From positions 21,966,001-22,030,000 of the forward strand of contig CANTUV010000024.1 of the NCBI GenBank assembly GCA_947685225.1: DNA of 64,000 nucleotides, read 5' to 3'. This document shows, one piece after another, positions 11,701-23,230 of the stretch. The notes under the pieces are model-generated. The model worked only from the letters and a program-made list of their open reading frames with translations. It made no database searches and was not told the DNA's origin. A program made the translations under genes and the position numbers. The stretch comes from Garcia nutans (lineage: Eukaryota; Streptophyta; Magnoliopsida; Malpighiales; Euphorbiaceae). Positions within the stretch are counted from its first letter, which is position 1. Each line of letters starts with the position of its first letter.

Positions 11701-14279
11701 TCAACTCTTTTAGCTGAACTGATCTTTTGTCTTTTGCATCTTCATTCTTTTGAGAATTCTAATGTTCCATTCTTTTGTTCTTTCTTTTTGCAAAAATTCA
11801 GCTATTTTTAATTGGACCTTATATCCTCTCCTTGCCCTCCTGCGTGGCAAAATATTTGTAAGGGAGTTTGAAAATATTTTTTATATAGACTCAAAAAATT
11901 TGAAAAGGAGAAACTTTGCCCCCTGTGTAGGCTTAAACCCATGATTTTTCTATGCGGGCTTTGATTGACATTCTTGTTGTCTTGTTCTTCGCACAAGCAT
12001 GCATTTCTTCTCTTTGCAAAATTACTGGAACTTTCTCAAGCAATGGGCTTTCCATGCCCCCCTGATTTGATATCTTCTTTTGATTCTTTACTTCACAGAG
12101 TGTTTGTTGTTCACTTTGATAAAGAATAGACAATACAAGACAAGAAAGTGTGATGTGATATGCTCATGTATGCATGATATGCATGATAATACTCACAACG
12201 GTTTCATTGACTCACAGACCGAGGTGATCAGCAGAAGTATTCTCGTTGACTCCCTTTCGTCAATCGTTCAAGTCTTGCATTGGAATGATAGAAACCTTTG
12301 CATTTATGGCTTTTATCTTCAAGATGTTGAAAATATGAATAATGGAGACCCCAAGCAGCAGAGTCAGGGACTCATCTATTTTAGACTATGTCTCAGCATG
12401 TCAGTTGATAGCTTCTTCATGACCTTGCCAATAATCATTTTCTTTGCCCAATGTGTCCTTTGGAGGTTCAACATACTTCCCTTAACTTGAAGGCTTTGTA
12501 TGACAAAACACTTTTTTTATTGATTTTTTTTGAAATTTGATTTTGAAATCAAATGTTGGCTTTGCCAAATTAATGTCACTGCACCTCAGGACTTGATTTT
12601 CCAAATTAACATATCTATACCATAACAACCCTAGTTACCGTACTAAACTCGGGAATCATTTCTATTTAAGCAAGAACTGTTGCACTTTAGATAGGCACAT
12701 ACACATTACTTGGCCAAAGGTCTCATTTGAGTTTAAATATTGTCTATCTCATATGCATGCTTATTCAAACTATCTCCACTAATAGACTCTACCTACCAAG
12801 AGAGATCAACATATCTTTGATAGGCTTGAAATGAGGTCTATGAGGGACACAGGTTAAATGGAGGCCATTTTGAGATAGGAGCTGATGTAACACAATGGAC
12901 AAACCCTCACACTATAAATTTCTTGTTTGAATTTTAGGCAGCTTGGAGGCAATCTTGCTAAACTCCAAATTCCTTCTATCTTCTTAGCATTAATCTAGTT
13001 CTTGACTGGGATAGTCTTTGCCTTTCCAAAAAGTTTGGTTCCCAAATTTGTTTCTTTTCTTCTTCTCCCTTTTCTTTATTTTTCTTACTCTTCCCTTTTC
13101 TTTCTCTTTATTTTCCTTACTCTTCCCTTTCTTTGATCATTTTGTCCTTCTTCCTTGTAGGACTGTTAAGTACAGAACTTTCAAGAGCTGAATGGTCTTT
13201 CTCCTTTTTCTCCAATTTTTATCAAATCTTTAATTGGGTTGGACCAATTCAAGTCAAAATGTCCTTATAACCCAAATGGAAGCCTTTTGTTGCTTTAGGT
13301 AAAAGGGAACTCAGTTGGCTTTCTGAACCGCCTTTTTAGGATTTATTTTCTCTCTTTTTTTTTCTCTTTTCCTTTTTCTTTTTTTTTCTTTTCTTTTTCT
13401 TCTTTTTTTTGTTTGTTTGTTTTCTTTTTTTTGTTTGTTTTTTTTGTTTGGTTCTAGCTCTAAAAAAGTTATCTTGTTTGTACTAACTTGGGCTTCCAAT
13501 AATGGATGAGTGGAGTAATATAAATCATCTTTAACAGGGATAAATCATTTGTTACTCTGATGTTGATGTTGTCTTGATACATTGGAGATGTTAAGAGAAC
13601 TTTAACTGCCCTTATGGTTTTGAGAACATCAACTATCCTTATGGTCTTGAGAACTTCAACTATCTTCATGGTCTTGAGAATTTTAACTATCCTTATGATC
13701 TTGACTAATCATTGCTTTCTTTGATCTTCTTGCCTCTTCACCTTAGTGACCATAAGACTTGTCAAAAGTATCACAACAGCTCAGGGTAGGTTGTTGGGGT
13801 TATATGCCAATGAAAAGAAAGCTAAAACCTTATGAAGGCTCAACGAGACAACTAGGGATTGATATTTAATAGGGTGAATACTAGTTGTTGGCTAATCCAA
13901 ACAATGCCTAGATCATTTCTCTCTTAAATAAGTAGATTTCAATTTTGCCTCGAAAGTTTGTCAAAGCATGTTCTAAGACTGACTAGGACCTAGACAAAGA
14001 TAATTATGCAGGAGCCCTCTCTAAGTAAGCATGCACAACTCAATGCTATAGCGCAATTCCCTCACCTAGTGAAGTCATTCAAGTCATGATGCATAAATAT
14101 ATTAATTCATGAATTATCAAGCTAGATTCCTCATTGGTTGAGCACCAAAATGAACAAAGACCAACAAAATTTTTGATAAAAGTAATTTATTCAAACAAAT
14201 TTGAAAAACACGATTGTTCTAATTAAATATTAAAGCAAAATTTGAAAAGCAACATTCAAGCTAAGGAAAGTTCATTGAG
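11701..14279 (-). other. Conserved non-pol 3' region of Tat-1
   Basis: This stretch lies where pol would be expected and is shared with Tat-2 (about 49880-52480) and Tat-3 (about 55010-57288). No known domain is visible. It holds a pyrimidine-rich tract at 13030-13450 (purine-rich in element sense), a 27-bp repeat at about 13600-13700 and small unconvincing ORFs. I see no gene I can support. Confidence 0.6.
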
Positions 14280-15670
14280 TTAAGCCTCTTTTCCTTTCAC
14301 ATCTTCAATATCCCCATCTTGGAAGGATGATAAAACAAAATCTTCTTCCAATCCTTTTCCCACCATGAAGGTTGCCGGTGGAGGTACTCTGTTGAACCTT
14401 GGAAATGGATTACCTTTGGTATTGGGCTTGTCCGGCTCAAGCAACTTGCCATTATCAATTAAATTCTGGATCTCATGCCTCAACTTCATACAATTGTCTA
14501 TTTCATGTCCAGGCCTTTGATGGAATTGGCAAAATAAATTAGTATCAAAGTTAGGTGGAAGAGGATTAGGCAAAGGATGAGGAGTCAAGGGTTGTAATAA
14601 TACCCTCTTTTGTAGCTCATTGAGGACCCAAGACAGTGGCTTCCCTAAATCTGAAAACTGCCTCATTCCTCCTTGACTAGTGGCATTAACATCAACTTCT
14701 TTTTGTGTGCTTTGATTGCCCGACTGGTATTTCCCTTTCTCATTCCTTTTTATTGAAAAGTGATTCTTCTCTCTTTCCCATTCTTCAATTTGCAGACCAG
14801 CTTGGAGGAGATCTATGAAATCCCTTATAAGGGTGTGAGACAGCCTTTCACGGAGGTTAGGCAGGATGCCTCTGACGATCATCCTTATTTGATCAGATTC
14901 ATCGGGCCTTTTCTTGAGCAAAGCAACCTTATTTCTCCACCTTTTCACATAGTCCACAAAATTCTCATTTGGCCTTTGTCTAATAGACTCAACTTCCATT
15001 AAGGTAACTTCCAACTTGACATTATACCCATATTACTGGAAGAAGGCCTTGTATAGCAATTCCCAACTCTTTTGTGTTCCATCATTAAGGTATTGAACCA
15101 ATTTTGGACAACAGGGTCTAATGAGAGTATAAAGTACCTTAGAGTTTGAGCCTTAGTAGCTCGGGCAGACTGCATAGAAGTGATATACTGCTTCACATGG
15201 TGATGGGGGTTTCCAGTACCATTAAACTTCGCAAAAGATGGAATCTTGAACTTGTACGGAACTTCTTCATCTAGCTCAAATAATTTGTCAACTTCGGACA
15301 TTTCTTCGGTATTCAGTTTCTTCTCAAATTTCCTTTATAGATTAGCAATCATCTTTTCAACATCAAAAGTCTAGGTCTTTTCAATAGTTTCCTTCTCAAC
15401 AACTTTCGGCTCCTTTTTGTCTTAAAGATCTTGGTAGTATTGAGCCCAATCATCATCATCAATGATCACCTTATCATCATCAAAAACTACTTCACCAATT
15501 TTAGTCTTCCCTTTGTCCTTTGACTTCTTAGTACTAGCAGAAGCTTCGACATGATTTTCTAAAATTGCAATCAATTGGTTCTTCATGGTCTTAGCTAGGG
15601 CCTCTTTTATTTCTTCCATTTTGGCATTGAGGGCTTCATCCACCATTCTTTGAATTTGTTCGGGATCCAT
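14280..15670 (-). pseudogene. gag of Tat-1 (broken)
   Basis: Tat-type capsid/nucleocapsid precursor. The ATG at 15670 starts MDPEQIQRMVDEALNAKM. The frame is open upstream to about 15832, so the true start could be further 5'. It contains the gag core (PYKFKIPSFAKFNGTGNPHHH, AQTLRYFILSLDPVVQNWF, ESIRQRPNENFVDYVKRW) and a Tat-style knuckle C-x2-H-x4-H-x4-C (CQFHQRPGHEIDNC). It ends FQDGDIEDVKGKEA, like both other gag-only copies. It is broken by TAA after YYQDL at about 15422 and by a frameshift near 15085 (NTL then MMEHKR). Confidence 0.88.
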
Positions 15671-16830
15671 TATTTTTGGTGAGCAAGTGATTAAGTCGTT
15701 GCTAGATTCTTCGCTATCGGCGTAGATAAGATTGTCGTAAGCTTTCGAACTATCGTAATCAAGGGTTGTGAGCCAGAGAGGATCAATGATATGAGATGCA
15801 AATGTATGCATGTATGCATGAACAATTAACAAACAAGGACAAATAGGACGTTCCTTCCAACCTTATAACATCCACACATGAATGACGAGTCTCTTTTCCT
15901 CAGTATATGGTTAACAAAATACCAACATGGGGTATCTTTTTTTTGAATATTTTCCTCAGAAGTTTCAACCAATAGTTATATTTTCAAAAATGGAAATCCA
16001 TTCATAGTAATTCCCATTAATTAGATTTTAATCAATTCAACCAACTATAGTAGCTTTTATGCTATATTATATTAAAAAAAATTAAGAGGTTTATTATAGA
16101 TAGATTTCTCACTTGAAAAGAGTAACTAATGGTTCATGCCAAAAACAAGCCCATGATTAATTATTCTTAGTATAAACTAGGATCACAATTGAGTTTTGGT
16201 ATTTCTTAATTGACCTAAATAATTTGCAAGCTCTTTGTAAGAAAAGGTTGGATAAAAACAATTTTGTTTCTAAGCCCATTGTAAAAAGATCTTAGAAAAA
16301 ATGGATTTTGGGCTTAGTATTTGGGCCATGAGCAAAAGAATTTTTGATTTGTTTTTAGAAAAAGTTTTATGTCCAAAGACCATCTTGAAAAGTTTTGAAA
16401 ATAGCTTTGGTCTTTTGGACTTTAAAGAAAAATTTATTTTGAGCTTGCAAATGTACATGGGTCATATTAGAAAAAGAACAAACCAAATAAGCCATGATTT
16501 AAGCCAAGATAAATTAACCATAGTCAAACAACATGCATTTGGGATAAAACCTAAGGAAAATAACTAGGCCAATTACATGAGCTTTAGTCTTTGGGTAAAA
16601 AGGCTTAGGTTCCCATAGCAAGTATATACCAAATGGTACGAGGCTATGAGTAGTTATGCCATTCTCGATCTCCATACCTTGAGTAAAAGTATGGTATCCC
16701 TTACATAATACAACACGGGTAACACGGGCGTCCTAACCCATGCACACAATGCAATCTAATATGATGCAATGGATAATATCATTATCAGAAAGAATAGTAT
16801 AATATAAAGACTAACGGAATCAACTTCTCT
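15671..16830 (-). other. Tat-1 leader (untranslated region between primer site and gag)
   Basis: About 1.1 kb of AT-rich leader, clearly homologous to the leaders at 31286, 34874, 58680 and 63684. Apart from the 53-codon ORF listed separately and the possible upstream extension of gag, I see nothing coding. Confidence 0.7.
16514..16675 (-). CDS. 53-codon leader ORF of Tat-1 (hypothetical)
   Basis: ATG at 16675, TAA at 16516-16514. The product begins MEIENGITTHSLVPFG and ends FYPKCMLFDYG. Exactly the same 53-codon frame is present in the leaders at 31442, 35021 and 59685, and in slightly frameshifted form at 63839. It has no signal peptide and no family that I recognise. It may be a small protein, a regulatory upstream ORF, or a constrained RNA element. 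Confidence 0.4.
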   Translation of the reverse strand: MEIENGITTHSLVPFGIYLLWEPKPFYPKTKAHVIGLVIFLRFYPKCMLFDYG

Positions 16831-16850
16831 TATTCCCAATGGAGTTGCCA
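16831..16850 (-). other. Primer binding site of Tat-1 (tRNA-Arg type)
   Basis: Minus strand TGGCAACTCCATTGGGAATA, one base from the LTR end. It resembles the complement of the plant tRNA-Arg(ACG) 3' end (TGGCGACTCCGCTGGGGA) with several transitions. The intact versions are at 34855 and 59860. Confidence 0.8.
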
Positions 16851-18618
16851 CTGTGAGCGGGGATTTTCACCCTCACTCCCGATGGAATGGTTCTTGCGAC
16901 TTCGGCACTGTTTAGGCTCGAGGCCTTAAAGAACACGGTCCTAGGTCCGAAGAAAATGGAGTGGCCACCCGGATGGGCCGGGAAAAAGAAAGGGGTGGAT
17001 GACTCGATTCCTAAGGAATCCCCAACCCCTTAATGGGTTTGGAAAGGTGGGTACGTGTGGGGAAGGTGAGAAATGGCCCAACACCCCCACAATGCCAGGT
17101 TCATTGGAACCGGCCTCCTTTACAGGTCTTAATATTATAAAATTCTTGAATATAACAATATTATCCTTATTACACACAACAATTAAAAGAAATCATCATT
17201 ATATTAAAATCAAAGTAATGTCCAAGCAAAACAAATAAATGGACACCCATCCGAGGATGGAAACAAGTCCTTACATCCCATGCCTAAATAGGACACCCAC
17301 CGAAAGGTAGAAAAATTTACTTTACATTGGTTCTAAAATAGAAAAGCAATTTAAATTACATGATTTTTAACTAATGAGATACCCATCAAGTGGAAACATA
17401 CCTCTTACAACATTTGGAAATCTAAATAAATCGATAAAAGTAAATAACCATTCATAATAAATAAATCATTCATCAAAGGTATTAAACATCAATAGAAAAT
17501 AAACATCCATCCATGATAAATCAAATAAATCAATCATTGAAATTAAATAAACCAACAAAGCATTGAAAATAAATTAAAGTATATAATATACTATATAATC
17601 AAATATAAAATTAAATAAAGCAAATAAAGATTGAAATTAGGGCTACTATTTCTATTTAAGATTCTTTATTTCATGTGTTTAGGGTTTTGGAATTTGTGGA
17701 ATTAGGCTTCTATGATTTTAAAGGAATTAAAATGGATTAAAGTTTTATGATTTAAAAAAGTTGGTAAAGTTCTTTGATTAACCAAATTAGTGTTTGAGTG
17801 GTAGAATAATGAAATTAGGGTTTAGACACTTTAAAACATTTAGATTTATGATTTACGGTTACTGGATCATGGATTTTTAAGCTTACTGTGTTTAAATTAT
17901 AACATTTAGATTTATATGGTTTTAAGGTTTAAAGGATTAGGGTTTAGAAAATTAGGGTTTAAGGTTTCAAGAGAGTTAGGGTTTACTGTTTTGGGTTTTG
18001 GAGTTGAATTAGGGTTTTAGAATTTTAGAATTAGGGTTTTAGAGAATGCACTAGGTTTTAGAATTTGGAAAATTAATTTGATAATTTTATGAAACTTTAT
18101 GAAAATAAACAAAATGATTTAAAGTTTTTAGAAACAGAAAAGATGTTTTTAGGGTTTTTGGAAAGAAATGGAACTCAATTTAGGGTTTTGAAAATTTGGA
18201 AAACAAATTAGGGTTTTAAGATTTTGATAAAAAAATAACAATTTTAAGATTTTTGAAAAACAAAGACACGAATTAAGGTTTTTAAACTTTAGAAAAGGGG
18301 AATTAAGGTTCTAGGGTTTTTGAATTAAAAGAAACAATTGGATGATTTAAGCTACTGTGAAGAAATTAGATAATTGATGCATACCTCCATTTGTTGGTTC
18401 CACCAAAAATTTATTCTTAGATGAACAAAAACAAAGACAAGCTTTGCTGCCTTTGATGGATTGAATTATTGTTTGCTCTCTCAAAAAAATCAGATTGATT
18501 CACTACCAGAAGGAATTCTTAAAATTCAAAGTGTTCCTCCTCAATTTCGGTCTCAATTTTCCTCCAAATTTCTGATCCAAATATCTTTTTTTTTCTCCCC
18601 CTTTTTTGTGTTGTTTTA

Positions 18619-18631
18619 GTCCTTATTTATA
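18619..18631 (-). promoter_or_regulatory. TATA box of LTR-B
   Basis: Minus strand TATAAATAAGGAC, the expected promoter of Tat-1 because this is its 5' LTR. Confidence 0.78.
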
Positions 18632-18829
18632 GAAGATTTTTATGGCTAATTTTAGTTATTCATGGAATGTAATATTCATTAAGAAAAGGAAACTGAAACC
18701 TAATTGTATTATTTTTCGGAAAATTTGCTTCGGAAAAATTTTGCTGGCTAAAAAAAATGCTGCAGAAAAATTGCGTTGGAGAAAAAAAACTGCTGTAGAA
18801 AAATTACGCTGGCAAAATAGCTACAGCAG

Positions 18830-18945
18830 CGAGGGGCAAATTGGCCTGCGGGCCATTTCGCTTGCAGGATTTTCCTACGGGCGAAATGGCCCGCATAAAC
18901 AATATGCGGGCAAAATGGCCCAAGGCCATTTTGCCGCAAGCCGAC
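18830..18945 (-). repeat. GC-rich palindrome cluster in LTR-B
   Basis: Inverted repeats such as GGGCGAAATGGCCCGCA against TGCGGGCAAAATGGCCC. They occupy the same position relative to the TATA box as in the other Tat LTRs. Confidence 0.7.
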
Positions 18946-19269
18946 TTTTTCTTTGTTTATTATTATTATTTTTTTTTTATTAATTAGATATTAAAACAAA
19001 TATTATTTAATTAAGATAAGAAAAATTATTTTGGACTAATTAAAATATATTGGACAACACAAAAATTATTTTGGAGCAATTAAAATATATTGGACTGGAA
19101 TGGGTCAAAAATTAAGGGTCTACACCTAGTTTTTTTAAAAAATTGCCTCCTCATCCTTGTATTTTATGCTAGTATTTTTACGAAAACAAAAGACCTAATC
19201 ATATTTTAATAAGGAAATACCAACTATTTAGGAAAAAATCACAAAACCGTGTGAAAAACAACAATCTTC

Positions 19270-19282
19270 TATAAATAAGGAC
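19270..19282 (+). promoter_or_regulatory. TATA box of LTR-C
   Basis: TATAAATAAGGAC on the plus strand, in line with the other Tat LTRs. Confidence 0.75.
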
Positions 19283-20488
19283 TAAAAAACAACAAAAAAA
19301 GGGGGATTGAAATTTAGGAGGAAAACTTTGAAGGGAAATCGGATTTTAAAAATTCCTTCTGGCAGTGAAATCAATTAGACTTTTTGAGAGAAGAATAAGC
19401 AACCAAACAATCAATCAATCAAAGGCAGCCACCTTGCCTTTATTCTTGTTCATCCAAGAAGTAATTTTTTGTGGAACCAACAAACGAAGGTATGAATGTC
19501 TAATTTCTTCACTGTAGCTTGAATCATCCAATTATCTCTTTTGATTAAAAAAAAAATCCTACAACCTTAATTTAACTTTTCTAAAGCTTAAAAACCTTAA
19601 TTCGTTTCTTTATTTTCAAAAAATCTTAAAATTGTTGTTTTTGTTTCTTCAAAATCTTAAAACCCTAATCTGCCTTCTAATTTTCCAAAACCCTAAATTG
19701 AATCATTTTCTTTCCACAAACTCTAAAAATATCTTTTCTATTTCTATAAACCTTAAATCATTTTGTTTATTTTCATAAAGCTTCATAAAACTATAAATTG
19801 TTTTTCCAAATTCTAAAATCAAATACATTATCCGAAACACTAAAAACCCTAATTCAACTTCAAAATCCAAAATAGTAAACCCTAAACTAGCTATCCCTAA
19901 ACCCTAGTTTTCTTAAACCCTAACTCCCTTAAAACCTTAAACCCTAATTTTTTTAAACCCTAATCCTTTAAACTCTAAAACTTTATAAATCTAAATGTTA
20001 AAATTCAAACACATTAAGCTTAAAATTCAACACAGTCAATAGTTAATAATCATATAACCTAAGGTTGATAAAGTGTCTAAACCCTAGTTTCATGATTTGG
20101 TTAATCAAAGAACTTTATCAACCTTTTAAATTATAAAACTTTGCTCCATTTCAATTCTTTTAAAATTTACAGTAGCTTAAACCCATGAATTCCAAAACAC
20201 TAAACACATTAAATAAAGAATCTTAAATAGAAACAGTAACGCTAATTTGAATCTTTACTTGCTTTATTCAATTTCATATTTGATTATGAGGTCTACTATA
20301 TGCTTTAATTTATTTTCAATGCTTTGTTGGTTTTTTTTAATTTCAATGGTTAAGTTATTTAATTTATCATGGATGAATGTTTATATTTTGATTGATGTTT
20401 AATGTCTTTGGTGAATGATTTATTTATCATGAATTGTTATTTACTTTTATCGATTTGTTTATATTTCCAAATGTTGTAAGGGGTATGT

Positions 20489-20493
20489 TTCCA
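20489..20493. other. Target-site duplication TTCCA (left) of the Tekay element
   Basis: TTCCA lies directly before TGTAACACC and again at 30740-30744 directly after GATATTACA. Empty-site copies elsewhere read GTTTCCACTTGGTGGG, which confirms the insertion point. Confidence 0.95.
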
Positions 20494-21158
20494 TGTAACA
20501 CCCCCTATATCCCGTATACGTACCAAGCATGCTTATACGATCATAAAATACGTATACTGAATATAGAAAATGCCACAGTTTAAAAATACACAAATCATAT
20601 CTTTAAAAATAAGTGAAACAAATCTCAACATTTAAAAGAAATACAAAAGACACTATATATAAAAACGTTTAGTAATCCGCAGCGGAAGTTATTACAAACT
20701 TTTACAAGTTCAAATACATAAAAATCAAAATATACGAAACATAGAATATATACATGATTGGCAGCTTGACTCTCTAATCTTTAAGCTCTAGCCCAACTCT
20801 TCAAGCATAAACTCAACTAGGTCTAGAAAAATTCTCCGTCTCAAACCTATCAACCCTATCACCTGCGCGCTGAACCACAATCGCGCTGAGCCAACAACTC
20901 AGTGGTACAAACCATGATGGAATTATGCAATATATATATCAATGATATGCATTCAACCAATGAAGATCATACTTATAAATGTTGCATCTCATTAATTCAA
21001 TACTCATATCATTATCCATTATACTCATTCAAAACAGACACCTATGGGCCCAAACTAGTATTTAATATGATATTCAAAGTTCAGAGTTGCTGCTTTGGTC
21101 CATAATCACAATAATCAAGCCCGTAGGCAATATACATATCTCTCTATCCATGGATAGG

Positions 21159-21483
21159 GTAACAGACCCAGTCTCTTAGACCATCAACTCAACAAGCTTG
21201 AGGAGATCCTCGACCCAGCTAGACTGTTACCTGTAACAGACCCAGTCTCTTTGACCATCAACCCGACTAAATCGAGGAGATCCTCAACCCGGCTAGACTA
21301 TTACTATTCATATATTTCATATTCACAATTTTCATAGTGTAACAGACCCAGTCTCTTGGACCTCAATTCAACTCAAATTGAAGAGATCCTCAACCCGGCT
21401 AGACTATTACCTGTAACAGACCCAGTCTCTTGGACCATCAACCCGACTAAATTGAGGAGATCCTCAACCCGGCTAGAATGTTA
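21159..21483. repeat. Four 'TAACAGACCCAGTCTCT' units in the Tekay 3' LTR
   Basis: Four units of about 72 bp (GTAACAGACCCAGTCTCT ... CAACCCGGCTAGACTGTTAC) are arranged as two pairs separated by a short AT-rich spacer. The same set is at 28712-29040 in the other LTR. Each unit begins TGTAAC and ends GTTAC, an imperfect inverted repeat. Confidence 0.88.
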
Positions 21484-21983
21484 CTATTCATATATATTAG
21501 GCATGCCGCCAAATCCAAAACTCTGAAATTGAATCAACATATTAAACATACAATTATTTCATTTGCCTCTTTATCAATCTCTTTCTCAAATCGTATCTCA
21601 TACTCAAATAGGCAATCATGCTTTATCAATTTCATTTGCATAACCATAGCCAACAACAATGGTTTTATTACATCTCCATTCACATCAAGACAATTCATCA
21701 TTATACATATAGCACATTACATTCCACAAGATTCACAATGTACAAAATGTCAAATTATTCATATATATATCAACAATGCCACATCAAATGGATGTACGAA
21801 ACAATGCAATGTTTGTACTTACCTTAAATGCAACCCTTACAATAATAAACACTTCTTCCTCCAATAATCTTTCACTTCTTGAATTAGGGTAATTCACCTT
21901 CTTCATAACCTATTCCAAAATGAAGATGAAACCCACATAAGATCATAAGGCTAAGAACCAACTAGGGCAAACTCTAAACTTGA

Positions 21984-22340
21984 CATGCTCAACAACACGG
22001 GCGTGTCCCTGACCGTGCCCTAACTCCACAACACAGAAGCTTTTACACGCTCAACAACACAGGCATGTTCCTGGGCGTGTAATACATTCTGCCTCTCAAC
22101 AACATTGACACGTCCAACATCATGAGCGTGCTCATGGCCGTGTCAATTCCCCAAAAACACAGTGGCTATGACACGCTCAATAACACGGACGTGTTACTGG
22201 CCGTGTCAATCCTACTGCCACACAGACGCTATGACACGCTCAGTATCCTGGGCGTGTCACTGCTCGTGTCACTCATCCAAAATACATAACCATCGACACG
22301 CCCAAAATCCTGGACGTGCCCTTGGGGTGTCAGGCCAAAA
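21984..22340. repeat. CACG/CGTG array in the Tekay 3' LTR
   Basis: About six units of roughly 60 bp. The clearest, near 22168-22207, reads GACACG..AACACGGACGTGTT..CGTGTC, a double inverted repeat. Confidence 0.85.
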
Positions 22341-23184
22341 ACCCAGATTCCGGCCAAAACAACAACACAATCAACAAAGCACTTTCTTTCACCAAAATCC
22401 ACTTCAATCAAAGTCATCTCAACATACCCAAAAATCACAACAAACTTACAAATACACCAAAACAACTAAAAACATACTTCTAACACAATTCAAAATCATC
22501 ACCAAAAACCTAAAACACAACCACAAAACAATCACTTCCAACAACTTACTCTTTCATTCAATCCATCCCAAAAACAAGAAATCAGTTACCCAAACACTCT
22601 TAAACCCATCTTAACCAAACATAAACACATACCATCCACAAACTCAACTCAAGAACTCAAAGAAATCAAAGAGTCAAGTGAAGAACTCACCAAGGATGAA
22701 GAAACTCTTAACTTTTCTACTTGATCTCTTGAAATCTTCCTTAGATCTTGAGTTTAGAGGTTCAAATCTCTCCCTTGTTCTCTTGTCTCTTTGTTAGCCG
22801 GCCAAAACAAAAGCAAAGGAAGGAGATGAAGATGAGCCACGGCAAGGAAGAAAGAAAGAAGAATGAGAAACACAAAGTCAACCTCCTTTTCCTTAAAACC
22901 CTCTCTACCAAGCAATTATAATATTAAACTAATCACATTTAAGCTCTTCCACTCAATTAATTTCCTTATTATTTAATTATTAAATTCAAAAACACAAAAT
23001 ATCTTCTTCCACTATCATCCTTTTGACTTTCCAATGACTTGTGTATATGTTGTATATATTCTAATATACACAACATATACACTCTCTTTAAAAACCCTTT
23101 TCTCTTCCAAATAAACATATACATTGAATTCAATTTAAACAACAATAAAGCCAAAACATCTAGGGTATATTTTAGGATATTACA

Positions 23185-23204
23185 ATTCTCCCCCTCTAAA
23201 AAGA
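23185..23204 (-). other. Polypurine tract of the Tekay element
   Basis: Minus strand CTTTTTAGAGGGGGAGAAT directly before the 3' LTR start TGTAATATCC. It follows the chromodomain end by about 30 bases. Confidence 0.9.
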
Positions 23205-23230
23205 AATTTCGTCCTCGAAATTACCTGATA

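Larger units (their letters stand above)
8436..19124 (-). mobile_element. Tat-1: gag-only Tat-lineage LTR retrotransposon
   Basis: A complete structure on the minus strand: 5' LTR (16852-19124), primer site, leader, gag (15670-14280), a long 3' region with tandem repeats, polypurine tract, 3' LTR (8436-10886). The roughly 6-kb interior has gag but no protease, RT, RNase H or integrase, so it is non-autonomous (the type called TR-GAG in the literature). It cuts off an Athila RT at its left side and abuts a 5'-truncated LTR on the right. I could not recognise a target-site duplication (ATGCC on the left, CCTAG on the right), so one flank may be rearranged. Confidence 0.85.
16852..19124 (-). repeat. 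LTR-B: 5' LTR of Tat-1
   Basis: Plus-strand ends are TGTGAGCGGGG at 16852 and GGGTCTACA at 19124. It is 2273 bp, with the primer site on its inner side. It carries the TATA box, the GC palindromes at about 18830-18945, telo-box-like motifs at about 17640-18310, and the short inverted repeats in the last 250 bp that all Tat LTRs share. Confidence 0.88.
19125..20493 (+). repeat. LTR-C, first part: 5' LTR of Tat-2 (5'-truncated)
   Basis: Tat-type LTR in plus orientation with TATA box, telo-box-like AAACCCTAA runs (19620-19980) and the approach to its U5 end. The first bases (TGTAGACCC and much of U3) are missing at the junction with Tat-1. The LTR is interrupted at 20493 by the Tekay element and resumes at 30745 without loss. 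Confidence 0.82.
20494..23184 (-). repeat. 3' LTR of the Tekay element
   Basis: 2691 bp, TGTAACACC...GGATATTACA on the plus strand. It lies next to the polypurine tract. It contains four 'TAACAGACCCAGTCTCT' units and a CACG/CGTG array. No true gene lies within it. Confidence 0.95.

Noticed and set aside
16270..16567. Two overlapping ORFs on opposite strands in the Tat-1 leader
   Set aside because: Equivalent positions in the other leaders are not open. Only the neighbouring 53-codon frame is kept.
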